The position numbers and the translations under genes are program-made. Below are positions 7,954-18,568 of a DNA stretch of 64,000 nt, piece after piece (position 1 is the stretch's first letter; each line of letters begins with the position of its first letter). Location of the stretch: assembly GCF_002236105.1 (NCBI RefSeq), contig NZ_NIWU01000002.1:992001-1056000 (forward strand), written 5' to 3'. Origin of the DNA: Pseudomonas umsongensis (GTDB lineage Bacteria > Pseudomonadota > Gammaproteobacteria > Pseudomonadales > Pseudomonadaceae). Below the pieces are notes generated by a model. It did not search any database. It was not told the DNA's origin and saw nothing but the letters and a program-made list of their open reading frames with translations.

Positions 7954-9369
7954 TTAAATCAATGTTTCGATACGCAAAGAGTTAGTCGACCCCGGCTGCC
8001 CAAACGGCACACCTGCAGTGATCAATAACGTATCGCCCCGCTGCGCCATGCCTTGGGCCTGGGCAATTTCCAGCGCCGTAGAGCACACCTCGTCCACCTG
8101 ACGCAGGCGATCGTTGACCACCGAATGCACCCCCCATGCCACGGTCAGGCGTCGAGCGGTTTGCCGGTTCGGCGTCAGGTTGAGGATCGGCACTGTCGGC
8201 CGTTCCCGGGCCGCACGCAAACTCGAGGTGCCTGATTCGCTGTAGTTGACCAAGACCGCCACCGGCAACACGTTGCTGATACGGCGAATCGCGCAGCTGA
8301 TCGCATCGGAAACAGTCGCTTCGGCTTTTGGCCGGCTGACGTCCAGCTGGGTCTGGTAGTCCGGGCCGTTTTCCACTTGGCGGATGATCTTGCTCATCAT
8401 CTGTACAGCTTCCAGCGGGTATTCGCCGGAGGCGGTTTCCGCCGACAGCATCACCGCGTCGGCACCTTCGGCCACCGCATTGGCGACATCGGTGACTTCG
8501 GCGCGGGTGGGCGCCGGGGAGAAGCGCATCGATTCGAGCATCTGCGTCGCCACCACCACCGGCTTGCCCAACTGGCGACAGGTGCTGATGATGTTTTTCT
8601 GGATCTGCGGCACGCTTTCGGCCGGCACCTCCACGCCCAGGTCACCGCGAGCGACCATGATCGCGTCGCTCAATTCGGCAATTTCGCGCAATTGCGCCAC
8701 CGCTGACGGCTTCTCGATCTTGGCCATCAGGAACGCCTTGTCGCCGATCAGGGCACGGGCTTCGCGAATGTCCTCAGGACGCTGCACGAACGACAGGGCC
8801 ACCCAGTCCACCCCCAGTTCAAGGCCGAAGCTCAGGTCGCGGCGGTCCTTGGCGGTCAGCGGGCTCAGTTCGAGCAGCGCTTGCGGCACGTTCACGCCTT
8901 TGCGGTCCGACAGTTCGCCACCATTGAGCACGGTCGTGTCGATGGCATCGGCATACTTGGTGACCACTCGCAGGCGCAGCTTGCCGTCGTCCAGCAACAG
9001 GTCCATGCCGGGCTCCAGCGCAGCGATGATTTCCGGGTGCGGCAGGTTGACCCGGCGTTCGTCACCCGGCGTGGCATCGAGATCCAGGCGCAGGGCTTGA
9101 CCGCGATGCAGCTGGACTTTGCCTGCGGCAAATTTGCCGACCCGCAATTTCGGCCCTTGCAGGTCCATCAGAATGCCCAGCGGATAATTCAGCTGGCGCT
9201 CGACTTCGCGGATCCACTGGTAGCGCTTGGCGTGGTCGGCGTGATCGCCGTGGCTGAAGTTCAGGCGAAAGATATTGACCCCGGCCTGCACCAGTTCACG
9301 AATGTCGTCGATTCCGTCGGTAGCGGGGCCCAGGGTGGCGAGGATCTTGACCTTTTTGTCAGGCGTCAT
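7954..9369 (-). CDS. pyk: pyruvate kinase
   Basis: A 471-residue pyruvate kinase converting phosphoenolpyruvate and ADP to pyruvate and ATP. Family landmarks in order are KILATLGPAT at the N-terminus, FRLNFSHGDHADH, the ILMDLQGPKLRVG barrel strand, the catalytic-lysine/metal-site block MAKIEKP, MVARGDLGVEVP and the MLSAETASGEYP signature. The B domain and C-terminal allosteric domain are present and the length is standard. The start is taken at the ATG at 9369, five codons inside the longest frame, and it still overlaps the 3' end of ttuD by 11 bases, so translation is probably coupled. Its place in the glyoxylate operon suggests the pykF-type isozyme that moves phosphoglycerate on to pyruvate. 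Confidence 0.95.
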   Translation of the reverse strand: MTPDKKVKILATLGPATDGIDDIRELVQAGVNIFRLNFSHGDHADHAKRYQWIREVERQLNYPLGILMDLQGPKLRVGKFAAGKVQLHRGQALRLDLDATPGDERRVNLPHPEIIAALEPGMDLLLDDGKLRLRVVTKYADAIDTTVLNGGELSDRKGVNVPQALLELSPLTAKDRRDLSFGLELGVDWVALSFVQRPEDIREARALIGDKAFLMAKIEKPSAVAQLREIAELSDAIMVARGDLGVEVPAESVPQIQKNIISTCRQLGKPVVVATQMLESMRFSPAPTRAEVTDVANAVAEGADAVMLSAETASGEYPLEAVQMMSKIIRQVENGPDYQTQLDVSRPKAEATVSDAISCAIRRISNVLPVAVLVNYSESGTSSLRAARERPTVPILNLTPNRQTARRLTVAWGVHSVVNDRLRQVDEVCSTALEIAQAQGMAQRGDTLLITAGVPFGQPGSTNSLRIETLI

Positions 9370-10639
9370 GTTTAGGGCTCTCAAGAATCAGGATGGCGCG
9401 GAAGTCGTTGACGTTGGTGCGGGTCGGCTCGGTGACGATCAGTGCGTCCAGCGCCTCGAAATAGCCGTAGCCATTGTTGTTGTCCAACTCGTCGCTGGCG
9501 CTCAAACCGAGGGCCGCGGCGCTGGCGTAACTGTCCGGGGTCATGATTGCCCCGGCGTTGTCTTCGGAGCCGTCGATGCCATCGGTGTCCCCGGCCAGGG
9601 CGTAGACGCCGGGCAAGCCCTTGAGGCTGTCGGTCAGGCTGAGCAGGAACTCGGCGTTGCGCCCACCACGGCCGTTACCGCGAACGGTAACCGTGGTTTC
9701 GCCGCCAGAAAGAATCACGCAGGGCGCCGCCAGTGGCTGGCCGTGCTGGACGATTTGCCGAGCGATACCGGCATGCACTTTTGCCACTTCACGGGACTCA
9801 CCTTCGAGGTCGCCCAGGATCAACGGACTGTAACCGGACTGACGGCACTTCACCGCCGCGGCTTCCAGTGATTGCTGCGGGCGCGCGATCAGCTGGAAGT
9901 GACTGCGGGCCAGGCTCGGATCGCCAGGTTTCACAGTCTCTGATTCCGGGCTTTGCAGCCAGTTACGCACGGAGGCGGGCACGTCGATGGCGTAGCGCTT
10001 GAGGATTGCCAGCGCTTCCGCCGAGGTGCTCGGGTCGGCCACTGTGGGACCTGAGGCGATGACCGTGGCGAGGTCGCCCGGCACATCGGAAATCGCATAG
10101 GTATAGACAGTGGCTGGCCAGCAAGCCTTGCCGAGGCGGCCACCCTTGATCGCCGAGAGGTGTTTGCGTACGCAATTCATCTCGCCAATGGTCGCGCCGG
10201 ATTTGAGCAGGGCTTTGTTGATCGATTGCTTGTCGGCCAGGGTGATGCCTTCGGCCGGCAGGGCGAGCAGCGCCGAGCCACCGCCGGACAGCAGGAAGAT
10301 CACGCGGTCTGTTTCGTCGAGGTCGCTGACCAGTTCCAGAACGCGTTTGGCAACGGCCAGGCCGGCGGCGTCCGGAACCGGATGCGCGGCTTCGACCACT
10401 TCGATTTTTTCGCAGGGGGCGCCGTGGCCGTAACGCGTCACCACCAGGCCGGACACTTCGCCCTGCCAGCAGCGCTCGACCACCTGGGCCATGGCGGCCG
10501 CGGCTTTGCCGGCACCAATGACGATCACCCGACCGCTGCGGTCGGCAGGCAAATGGGCTTCAAGGACTTGCTGCGGATGGGCCGCGTCGATGGCTGTGGC
10601 GAACAGCTCACGCAGCAATTGTTGCGGATCGACCGACAT
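9359..10639 (-). CDS. ttuD: glycerate 2-kinase / hydroxypyruvate reductase (MOFRL family)
   Basis: A 426-residue member of the GckA/TtuD family. These proteins are often annotated as hydroxypyruvate reductase, but most characterised members phosphorylate glycerate to 2-phosphoglycerate. The N-terminal kinase domain holds GAGKAAAAMAQ and the LLSGGGSALLALP glycine loop. The C-terminal MOFRL domain carries SGGETTVTVRGNGRGGRNAE and ALAGDTDGIDG. In the operon it acts after GlxR, taking glycerate to 2-phosphoglycerate, which reaches pyruvate through enolase and the neighbouring pyruvate kinase. Start ATG 10639. A REP hairpin separates it from glxR. Confidence 0.9.
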   Translation of the reverse strand: MSVDPQQLLRELFATAIDAAHPQQVLEAHLPADRSGRVIVIGAGKAAAAMAQVVERCWQGEVSGLVVTRYGHGAPCEKIEVVEAAHPVPDAAGLAVAKRVLELVSDLDETDRVIFLLSGGGSALLALPAEGITLADKQSINKALLKSGATIGEMNCVRKHLSAIKGGRLGKACWPATVYTYAISDVPGDLATVIASGPTVADPSTSAEALAILKRYAIDVPASVRNWLQSPESETVKPGDPSLARSHFQLIARPQQSLEAAAVKCRQSGYSPLILGDLEGESREVAKVHAGIARQIVQHGQPLAAPCVILSGGETTVTVRGNGRGGRNAEFLLSLTDSLKGLPGVYALAGDTDGIDGSEDNAGAIMTPDSYASAAALGLSASDELDNNNGYGYFEALDALIVTEPTRTNVNDFRAILILESPKHDA

Positions 10640-10686
10640 GGCGGGCTCCCGGAATTCTTGTTATTCGAAAGGGCAACTCGGTCCAG

Positions 10687-10775
10687 TGTGGGAGCGGGCT
10701 TGCTCGCGAAAGCGGTGGGTCAGTCAGCCAATATGTTGCTGACACTCCCACTTCGCGAGCAAGCCCGCTCCCACA
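10687..10775. repeat. REP pair (GTGGGAGCGGGCTTGCTCGCGAA) between glxR and ttuD
   Basis: Two inverted REP units face each other, TGTGGGAGCGGGCTTGCTCG and its complement, about 40 bases apart. It occupies most of the 154-base junction inside the operon. Confidence 0.9.
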
Positions 10776-10793
10776 TTGGGGATGGGGCAGGGC

Positions 10794-11687
10794 TTAGTTC
10801 TTGTCGCGAATCGAGAAATTTGCCATGTGTTCCAGGCCCTTGATCAGTGCCGAGTGGTCCCAGTTGCTGCCACCGATGGCCGCGCAGGTGCTGAACACTT
10901 GCTGGGCGTTGGCGGTGTTCGGCAGGTTGATGTTCAGCTCCTTGGCCCCTTGCAGCGCCAGGTTCAGGTCCTTCTGGTGCAGGCTGATGCGGAAGCCTGG
11001 ATCGAAGGTGCCCTTGATCATGCGCTCGCCGTGTACTTCGAGGATCTTCGACGAGGCGAAACCGCCCATCAGTGCTTCACGCACCTTGGCTGGATCGGCA
11101 CCGTTCTTGGCAGCGAACAGCAGGGCTTCGGCCACGGCCTGGATGTTCAGGGCGACGATGATCTGGTTCGCCACCTTGGCGGTTTGACCGTCACCGTTGC
11201 CACCCACCAGGGTGATGTTCTTGCCCATGGCCTGGAACAGCGGCAGCGCGCGTTCGAAGGCATCGGCATCGCCGCCGACCATGATGCTCAGGGTCGCCGC
11301 CTTGGCACCGACTTCACCGCCGGACACTGGCGCGTCGAGGTACTGGGCGCCTTTTTCGTTGATCCTGGCCGCAAATGCCTTGGTGGCGGTCGGCGAGATC
11401 GAGCTCATGTCGATCACCACCTTGCCTTTGCCAAGACCGGCGGCAACGCCGTCGGCACGGAACAGCACGTCATCGACCTGTGGGGTATCCGGGACCATCA
11501 CGATGATGAATTCGGCTTCCTGGGCGACTTCTTTCGGGTTCGCCAGGGCGACGGCGCCGGCGGCAACCAGGTCAGCAGGAGCGGCGTCGTGGTGCGCCGA
11601 CAGGAACAGGCTGTGACCGGCTTTTTGCAGGTTCGCCGCCATTGGGTGGCCCATGATGCCGGTGCCGATGAATCCGATTTTAGCCAT
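10794..11687 (-). CDS. glxR: 2-hydroxy-3-oxopropionate (tartronate semialdehyde) reductase
   Basis: A 297-residue beta-hydroxyacid dehydrogenase reducing tartronate semialdehyde to D-glycerate with NAD(P)H. The Rossmann fingerprint GFIGTGIMGHPMA is at the N-terminus. The substrate loop DAPVSGGEVGA is at about residue 118 and the catalytic-lysine segment GNGDGQTAKVANQI at about 160-173. Full length for the family. It consumes the product of Gcl, encoded upstream in the same operon, while Hyi interconverts tartronate semialdehyde and hydroxypyruvate. ATG at 11687 preceded by an AGAGAGGAT-type ribosome binding site. Confidence 0.95.
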   Translation of the reverse strand: MAKIGFIGTGIMGHPMAANLQKAGHSLFLSAHHDAAPADLVAAGAVALANPKEVAQEAEFIIVMVPDTPQVDDVLFRADGVAAGLGKGKVVIDMSSISPTATKAFAARINEKGAQYLDAPVSGGEVGAKAATLSIMVGGDADAFERALPLFQAMGKNITLVGGNGDGQTAKVANQIIVALNIQAVAEALLFAAKNGADPAKVREALMGGFASSKILEVHGERMIKGTFDPGFRISLHQKDLNLALQGAKELNINLPNTANAQQVFSTCAAIGGSNWDHSALIKGLEHMANFSIRDKN

Positions 11688-11715
11688 GAGAAAATCCTCT
11701 CTTTTTGTTTGTCAC

Positions 11716-11804
11716 CCTGTAGGAGCTGCCGAAGGCTGCGATCTTTTGATCTTGATCTTGAAAAACAAAGTCAAAAGATCGCAGCCTTCGGCAGCTCCTA
11801 CAGG
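11716..11804. repeat. REP-type inverted repeat between hyi and glxR
   Basis: Third copy of the GTAGGAGCTGCCGAAGGCTG... hairpin family (see 4761-4853 and 5887-5969). It lies inside the operon between the hyi stop and the glxR start. Confidence 0.9.
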
Positions 11805-11818
11805 AATGTCATGTTCAA

Positions 11819-12601
11819 TTAAATCGCGTTATGGGTCTTGAGCCAGCCCAAACCCGCTTCGGTGGTCGTCAGCGGCTTGTATTCGCAACCGACCCAACCC
11901 TGATACCCAATGCGGTCCAGGTGTTCGAACAGGAAGCGGTAGTTGATTTCACCAGTTCCCGGTTCGTTGCGCCCCGGGTTGTCCGCCAACTGCACATGGT
12001 TGATTTCGCCCAGGTGCGATTGCAGGGTGCGGGCCAGGTCGCCCTCCATGATTTGCATGTGATAGATGTCGTATTGCAGGAACAGGTTGGCGCTGCCGAC
12101 CTGTTCGCGAATCGACAGGGCTTGCGCCGTGTTGTTCAAGTAGAAGCCCGGGATGTCGCGGGTGTTGATCGCTTCCATCACCAGCTTGATACCGGCTGCC
12201 TGCAGCTTCTCGGCCGCGTACTTGAGGTTGGCGACGAAGGTTTTTTCCACGGTGGCATCGTCAACGCCTTGTGGGCGGATGCCGGCCAGGCAGTTGATTT
12301 GGGTGTTGCCCAGCACTTGTGCGTAGGCGATCGCCAGGTCGACACCGGCGCGGAACTCTTCAACTCGATCCGGCAGGCAGGCGATACCACGCTCGCCCTT
12401 GGCCCAGTCGCCGGCCGGCAGGTTGAACAGCACTTGAGTCAGACCGTTGGCATCGAGCTTGGCCTTGATTTCGGCAGAGCTGAAGTCGTACGGGAACAGG
12501 TACTCGACACCACTGAAACCGGCCTTGGCGGCCGCTTCGAAACGGGCAAGAAAGTCCTGTTCGGTGAACAGCATGGACAGGTTGGCTGCGAAACGCGGCA
12601 T
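11819..12601 (-). CDS. hyi: hydroxypyruvate isomerase
   Basis: A 260-residue TIM-barrel isomerase of the Hyi/xylose-isomerase-like family, which interconverts hydroxypyruvate and tartronate semialdehyde. It begins MPRFAANLSMLF. The metal-binding glutamates are expected in KLVMEAINTRDIPG (about residue 140) and in the C-terminal VGCEYKP (about residue 240); both blocks are present. The longer frame upstream is translated repeat, and the ATG at 12601 gives the normal family start. It sits between gcl and glxR, with REP hairpins on both sides. Confidence 0.94.
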   Translation of the reverse strand: MPRFAANLSMLFTEQDFLARFEAAAKAGFSGVEYLFPYDFSSAEIKAKLDANGLTQVLFNLPAGDWAKGERGIACLPDRVEEFRAGVDLAIAYAQVLGNTQINCLAGIRPQGVDDATVEKTFVANLKYAAEKLQAAGIKLVMEAINTRDIPGFYLNNTAQALSIREQVGSANLFLQYDIYHMQIMEGDLARTLQSHLGEINHVQLADNPGRNEPGTGEINYRFLFEHLDRIGYQGWVGCEYKPLTTTEAGLGWLKTHNAI

Positions 12602-12630
12602 GGTGGTCTCCCGTAAATATGTGAGGGCGG

Positions 12631-12729
12631 CCCCTGTGGGAGCGAGCCTGCTCGCGAAAGCAGTGTGCCAGCCAACATTGTTGCTGGATTTGAAGCCGCC
12701 TTCGCGAGCAGGCTCGCTCCCACAAGGGG
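12631..12729. repeat. REP pair (GTGGGAGCGAGCCTGCTCGCGAA) between gcl and hyi
   Basis: Inverted REP units CCCCTGTGGGAGCGAGCCTG... and complement, ending six bases before the gcl stop codon end at 12735. It fills most of the gcl-hyi junction. Confidence 0.9.
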
Positions 12730-12734
12730 AACGA

Positions 12735-14510
<1,776 letters not shown>

Positions 14511-14537
14511 GGTTTTGTGCCTCTTTACGTTTTGTAA

Positions 14538-14547
14538 TTGTATACAA
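14538..14547. promoter_or_regulatory. palindromic operator candidate TTGTATACAA, gcl-proximal
   Basis: A perfect 10-base palindrome, 28 bases before the gcl start codon. An identical copy is at 14676-14685. The form resembles operators of GntR/FadR-type repressors, so it is a reasonable site for a glyoxylate- or allantoin-pathway repressor. The protein that binds is not known from this window. Confidence 0.55.
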
Positions 14548-14675
14548 GTGGCTTTGCGCAGAGTGTATTCACGGCGGACGGCGCAGGTCAATCCATTTTC
14601 TCAAGCGCTCGTTTCATTCGTCGGAAGCCCGTTCTACTGTGGCTTTTCGTCGCATGCGGCGCTTTTCGAGAATTA

Positions 14676-14685
14676 TTGTATACAA
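14676..14685. promoter_or_regulatory. palindromic operator candidate TTGTATACAA, DUF336-proximal
   Basis: Second identical palindrome, 138 bases from the first and 93 bases before the DUF336 gene, in an AT-rich stretch. The pair sits in the divergent promoter region of gcl and the DUF336 gene and could allow looping or joint control. Confidence 0.55.
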
Positions 14686-14778
14686 AAAAATAATCCATTG
14701 TGTTCTATTTGTTGCATCTGCCTGCGGCACAACGAAGCAGGCTACCGGCTTTCCGAAAAACAAAATGAGGACGGCACC

Positions 14779-15219
14779 ATGAGCGCTTTAACCTTGAAAG
14801 TCGCAGTCAACCTGGTCAACGAGGCCATCACCGCCGCACGGGCAATCTCCGCCGCGCCCCTGGCCATCGCGGTACTGGATGCCGGCGGGCACCTGGTCAC
14901 CTTGCAGCGTGAAGACGGCGCCAGCCTGCTGCGCCCGCAAGTCGCCATCGGCAAGGCCTGGGGCGCCATCGCCCTGGGCAAAGGCTCACGCCTGCTGGCG
15001 TTGGACGCCCAGCAGCGCCCGGCCTTCATCGCGGCATTGAATAGCCTGGGGCAGGGCAGCGTGGTGCCGGCACCGGGCGGTGTGCTGATCCGCGATCAGG
15101 ATGGGAATGTGTTGGGGGCGGTGGGGATCAGCGGGGATCTATCGGATGTTGATGAGCAGTGTGCGATCAATGCGATCGAGGCGCTGGGGTTGAGGGCGGA
15201 TGCTGGGGTGGCTGCTTGA
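14779..15219 (+). CDS. GlcG/HbpS-like DUF336 protein
   Basis: A 146-residue DUF336 protein of the GlcG/HbpS fold. Family blocks are visible: PLAIAVLDAGGHLVTLQRED near residues 26-45, then GKAWGAIALGKGS, the PGGVLIRDQDGNVLGAVGIS region and a C-terminal DEQCAINAIEAL. Some relatives bind haem and others accompany glycolate/glyoxylate genes, but their exact reaction is not settled. GAGG at 14767-14770 supports the ATG at 14779. It diverges from gcl across a 268-base region with two identical palindromes, which ties it to glyoxylate metabolism by context. Confidence 0.85.
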   Translation: MSALTLKVAVNLVNEAITAARAISAAPLAIAVLDAGGHLVTLQREDGASLLRPQVAIGKAWGAIALGKGSRLLALDAQQRPAFIAALNSLGQGSVVPAPGGVLIRDQDGNVLGAVGISGDLSDVDEQCAINAIEALGLRADAGVAA

Positions 15220-15239
15220 TTTGCGCAGGCTGATTTACC

Positions 15240-15334
15240 GCTATCGGGAGTAAGTTCGCTCCCACAGCGATTGCAGGTGTTCACAAGTTTTGTGTCCACC
15301 AGCAGGCCCTGTGGGAGCTGGCTTGCCAGCGATG
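15240..15334. repeat. REP units left of the RAYT gene
   Basis: Two REP-like units, one around 15240-15267 (CGGGAGTAAGTTCGCTCCCA) and one at 15307-15334 (CCTGTGGGAGCTGGCTTGCC). The second type recurs on the right side of the transposase gene, giving the flanking pattern expected for a RAYT locus. Confidence 0.85.
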
Positions 15335-15430
15335 ACTTTCTGCCAGACACATCCAGCTAAAAGTGTGTATTAGAGTTTAGAATTTCGAGGTCTAGCCTTT
15401 TCATGAATTCGTCATGAGAGAGGCAAGGGA

Positions 15431-15889
15431 ATGCCCAATTTACCCGCATCACACAAACTGCGAACGGGTCGCTATGCCGAGCCCAACAGAATCTACTTAC
15501 TGACCACCATTACACTTGATCGTGCGCCGATTTTTGCCGACTTCGCGCTGGGCAGATTGGTGGTTCATCAATTTCGCCGAGCACAAGATATTGGATTGGC
15601 AAATTCCTTGGCGTGGGTTGTCATGCCCGACCATTTTCATTGGTTGATCGAATTGGAAAATTGTTCGCTCAGAAAGCTGATGCGCCAGACTAAATCCCTG
15701 ATTACGAGGGAGGTGAATCTTTCAAGTCGTCGAAGCGGGCCGCTTTGGCAGCAGGGTTATCACGACAGGGCCTTAAGGCGAGAGGAGGATTTGGTGACAT
15801 TGGCCCGGTATGTAGTAGCAAACCCACTGCGGGCCGGGCTCGTTGAAAAACTTGGCAACTATCCGTTGTGGGATGCTATCTGGGTTTGA
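15431..15889 (+). CDS. REP-associated tyrosine transposase (RAYT)
   Basis: A 152-residue member of the TnpA_REP/IS200-like Y1 family. The HUH-type motif is HFH (His68, His70) in VVMPDHFHWLI. A candidate catalytic Tyr is Tyr110 in LWQQGYHDRALR, and the diagnostic YVVANPLRAGLV stretch is at 127-138. Such proteins bind and nick REP single-strand hairpins and are thought to have spread the REP sequences. The gene is intact, has a purine-rich site before the ATG and is flanked on both sides by REP units with a GTGGGAGCTGGCTTGCCAGC core. It looks like a domesticated single-copy REP locus rather than an active insertion sequence. Confidence 0.93.
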   Translation: MPNLPASHKLRTGRYAEPNRIYLLTTITLDRAPIFADFALGRLVVHQFRRAQDIGLANSLAWVVMPDHFHWLIELENCSLRKLMRQTKSLITREVNLSSRRSGPLWQQGYHDRALRREEDLVTLARYVVANPLRAGLVEKLGNYPLWDAIWV

Positions 15890-15908
15890 GGCCACACCGA
15901 GTCGACTT

Positions 15909-16002
15909 CATCGCTGGCAAGCCAGCTCCCACAGGGATTTGTGTCGTTCACAGAATGTGAGCTCAACACAGAAACCTGTGGGAGCTGGCTTGCCAGCGAT
16001 AG
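15909..16002. repeat. REP pair right of the RAYT gene
   Basis: CATCGCTGGCAAGCCAGCTC... at 15909-15936 and its inverted partner CCTGTGGGAGCTGGCTTGCC... at 15975-16002. Same sequence class as the left-flank unit at 15307-15334. Confidence 0.9.
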
Positions 16003-16017
16003 CCGCACCGCGGTATA

Positions 16018-16623
16018 TCAGTCCGGCTCACACCCCTTGAGCACCAGCCGGATAATCGTCTGCGCAGCCGCTTCATAATCCTCTTCATCCAGCTTGGCCT
16101 TGCCGGTGATAGCAGTGATCTGCCAGTCGAAGTCGGCGTAGGTCTGGGTCGCGGCCCAGATGCTGAACATCAGGTGATTGGGGTCGATTGGCGCAATCTG
16201 GCCACGATCGATCCAGGTCTGGATGCAGTCGATGTTGTGCTTGGCCTGGCCGTTGAGCTGTTCGACCAGGTCGGAACTCAGGTGCGGCGCGCCATGCATG
16301 ATTTCGCTGGCGAACACCTTGGAGGCAAAGGGCAGGTCGCGAGAGATGCGGATTTTCGAGCGGATATAGCCGCTCAGCACTTCACTTGGCACACCGTCGG
16401 GATTGAACGGTGTCGAGGCCTGCAGAATCGGTTCGATGATGCTTTCCAGGACCTCGCGATAGAGGTTTTCCTTGGATTTGAAGTAGTAGTAGACGTTGGG
16501 CTTGGGCAATCCCGCCTTGGCTGCGATGTCACTGGTTTTGGTCGCAGCGAAGCCCTTGTCGGCAAATTCTTCGCTGGCGGCACGCAGGATCAGTTGTTTG
16601 TTGCGCTCGCGGATGGTGCTCAT
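16018..16623 (-). CDS. TetR-family regulator, RutR/YcdC-like
   Basis: A 201-residue TetR-type repressor. The N-terminal helix-turn-helix is clear: AASEEFADKGFAATKTSDIA followed by KPNVYYYFKSKENLYREV (about residues 10-60). The C-terminal ligand domain contains FASEIMHGAPHL and a buried region around FSIWAATQTYADFD, resembling the YcdC/RutR C-terminal domain. The ligand is unknown. I chose the ATG at 16623, 13 codons inside the longest frame, because the HTH then starts at the usual distance from the N-terminus. It diverges from the DUF808 gene (134-base gap), a possible target along with its own promoter. Confidence 0.88.
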   Translation of the reverse strand: MSTIRERNKQLILRAASEEFADKGFAATKTSDIAAKAGLPKPNVYYYFKSKENLYREVLESIIEPILQASTPFNPDGVPSEVLSGYIRSKIRISRDLPFASKVFASEIMHGAPHLSSDLVEQLNGQAKHNIDCIQTWIDRGQIAPIDPNHLMFSIWAATQTYADFDWQITAITGKAKLDEEDYEAAAQTIIRLVLKGCEPD

Positions 16624-16757
16624 AAACCAGGGGGTTCCTTGCCTGTACTGGCGGTGGCGCATGGTAGCACCGGCCTTCGGCGAGGCTCAAGAATGCTCCG
16701 TGCGGCGTCAGGCCGCGCTATGCTGCACGGCATTCATTCAAGAAGGAAAGCCGATTC

Positions 16758-17672
<915 letters not shown>

Positions 17673-17673
17673 A

Positions 17674-17761
17674 CCCGTAGGAGCCGGCTTGCTGGCGATT
17701 GGCCCTTGAGTCTTGTGTAGACCTTTCGAGCGCTATCGCTGGCACGCCAGCTCCTACAGGG
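17674..17761. repeat. REP pair between DUF808 and mlaA genes
   Basis: Inverted REP units CCCGTAGGAGCCGGCTTGCT... and ATCGCTGGCACGCCAGCTCC... lie between two converging genes. Confidence 0.85.
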
Positions 17762-17779
17762 TGTTTGTGGCCGATGGTA

Positions 17780-18568
17780 TTACTCGGCGATCTGCAACTT
17801 GCGCGACTCGGTGTACACGTAGCGCACCTTCTCATACTCGAACGGCGAGTTCAGTTGGCCATAACGGAAGCTGGTCTGGTTGCGTTTGTCGATGCCGCGC
17901 AGGATCCAGACTTCTGGATGGGTGGAGCTGACCTCGGACACATTGAGGAAGTTGATCGCATTCTCGGCGCTGAAGTCGACTGCCAGCCCGCCCGTGTCAC
18001 GCAGATTGGACGGTCCCAGGATCGGCAGTACGAAATAGGCGCCGCCCGGTACACCATAGAAGCCCAGGGTCTGGCCGAAGTCTTCGTTCTGGCGCGGCAG
18101 GCCCATGGAGGTGGCCGGGTCCCACAAGCCGGCGATGCCAATGGTGGTGTTGAGCAGCAGTCGACCGGTGATCTCCATCGAACGCTGGCCCTTGAACTGC
18201 AACAGGCTGTTCAGCAGGTTCGGTACGTCGCCGAGGTTGTTGAAGAAATTGCTGACGCCAGTGCGCAAGAAGCTCGGCGTGATATAGCGATAGCCGTCGA
18301 CCACTGGCAGGAACACCCACTGATCGAACCGGTAGTTGAAGTGGTAGACACGGCGGTTCCACTGCTCCAGCGGGTCGTAGACATTCAGGGCGCCGAGTGT
18401 CGAGCGTTCGAATTCGCGCTGGTCCAGGCCCGGGTTGAACTTGAGTTTGCTCAGGGGTTCCTTGAAGCCGTCGCTGTCGATGACGACAGGGGCGTTAGCT
18501 TTGCTGTTATCTGCATGGGCAATGCCTGCACTGAGTAACGCGGCGATAAGCAGGAGGTATTTAGCCAC
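17780..18568 (-). CDS. mlaA: MlaA/VacJ family protein (phospholipid-asymmetry system)
   Basis: A 262-residue MlaA (VacJ) homologue. MlaA sits in the outer membrane next to porins, removes mislocalised phospholipid from the outer leaflet and passes it to MlaC. Family blocks include VYDPLEQWNRRVYHFNYRFD, FFNNLGDVPNLLN, GLWDPATSMGLP and FGQTLGFYGV. Unusually, the signal sequence (MAKYLLLIAALLSAGIAHAD) has no Cys, so no lipobox is present and the protein looks secreted by signal peptidase I. The GTG start overlaps the hydrolase gene by 8 bases. The mlaFEDCB genes are not here. Confidence 0.9.
   Translation of the reverse strand: MAKYLLLIAALLSAGIAHADNSKANAPVVIDSDGFKEPLSKLKFNPGLDQREFERSTLGALNVYDPLEQWNRRVYHFNYRFDQWVFLPVVDGYRYITPSFLRTGVSNFFNNLGDVPNLLNSLLQFKGQRSMEITGRLLLNTTIGIAGLWDPATSMGLPRQNEDFGQTLGFYGVPGGAYFVLPILGPSNLRDTGGLAVDFSAENAINFLNVSEVSSTHPEVWILRGIDKRNQTSFRYGQLNSPFEYEKVRYVYTESRKLQIAE

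Noticed and set aside
6110..7957. 615-codon plus-strand open frame opposite the K+ channel and urea transporter
   Set aside because: Shadow of two clear membrane-protein genes; His/Gln/Arg-rich composition and no family features.
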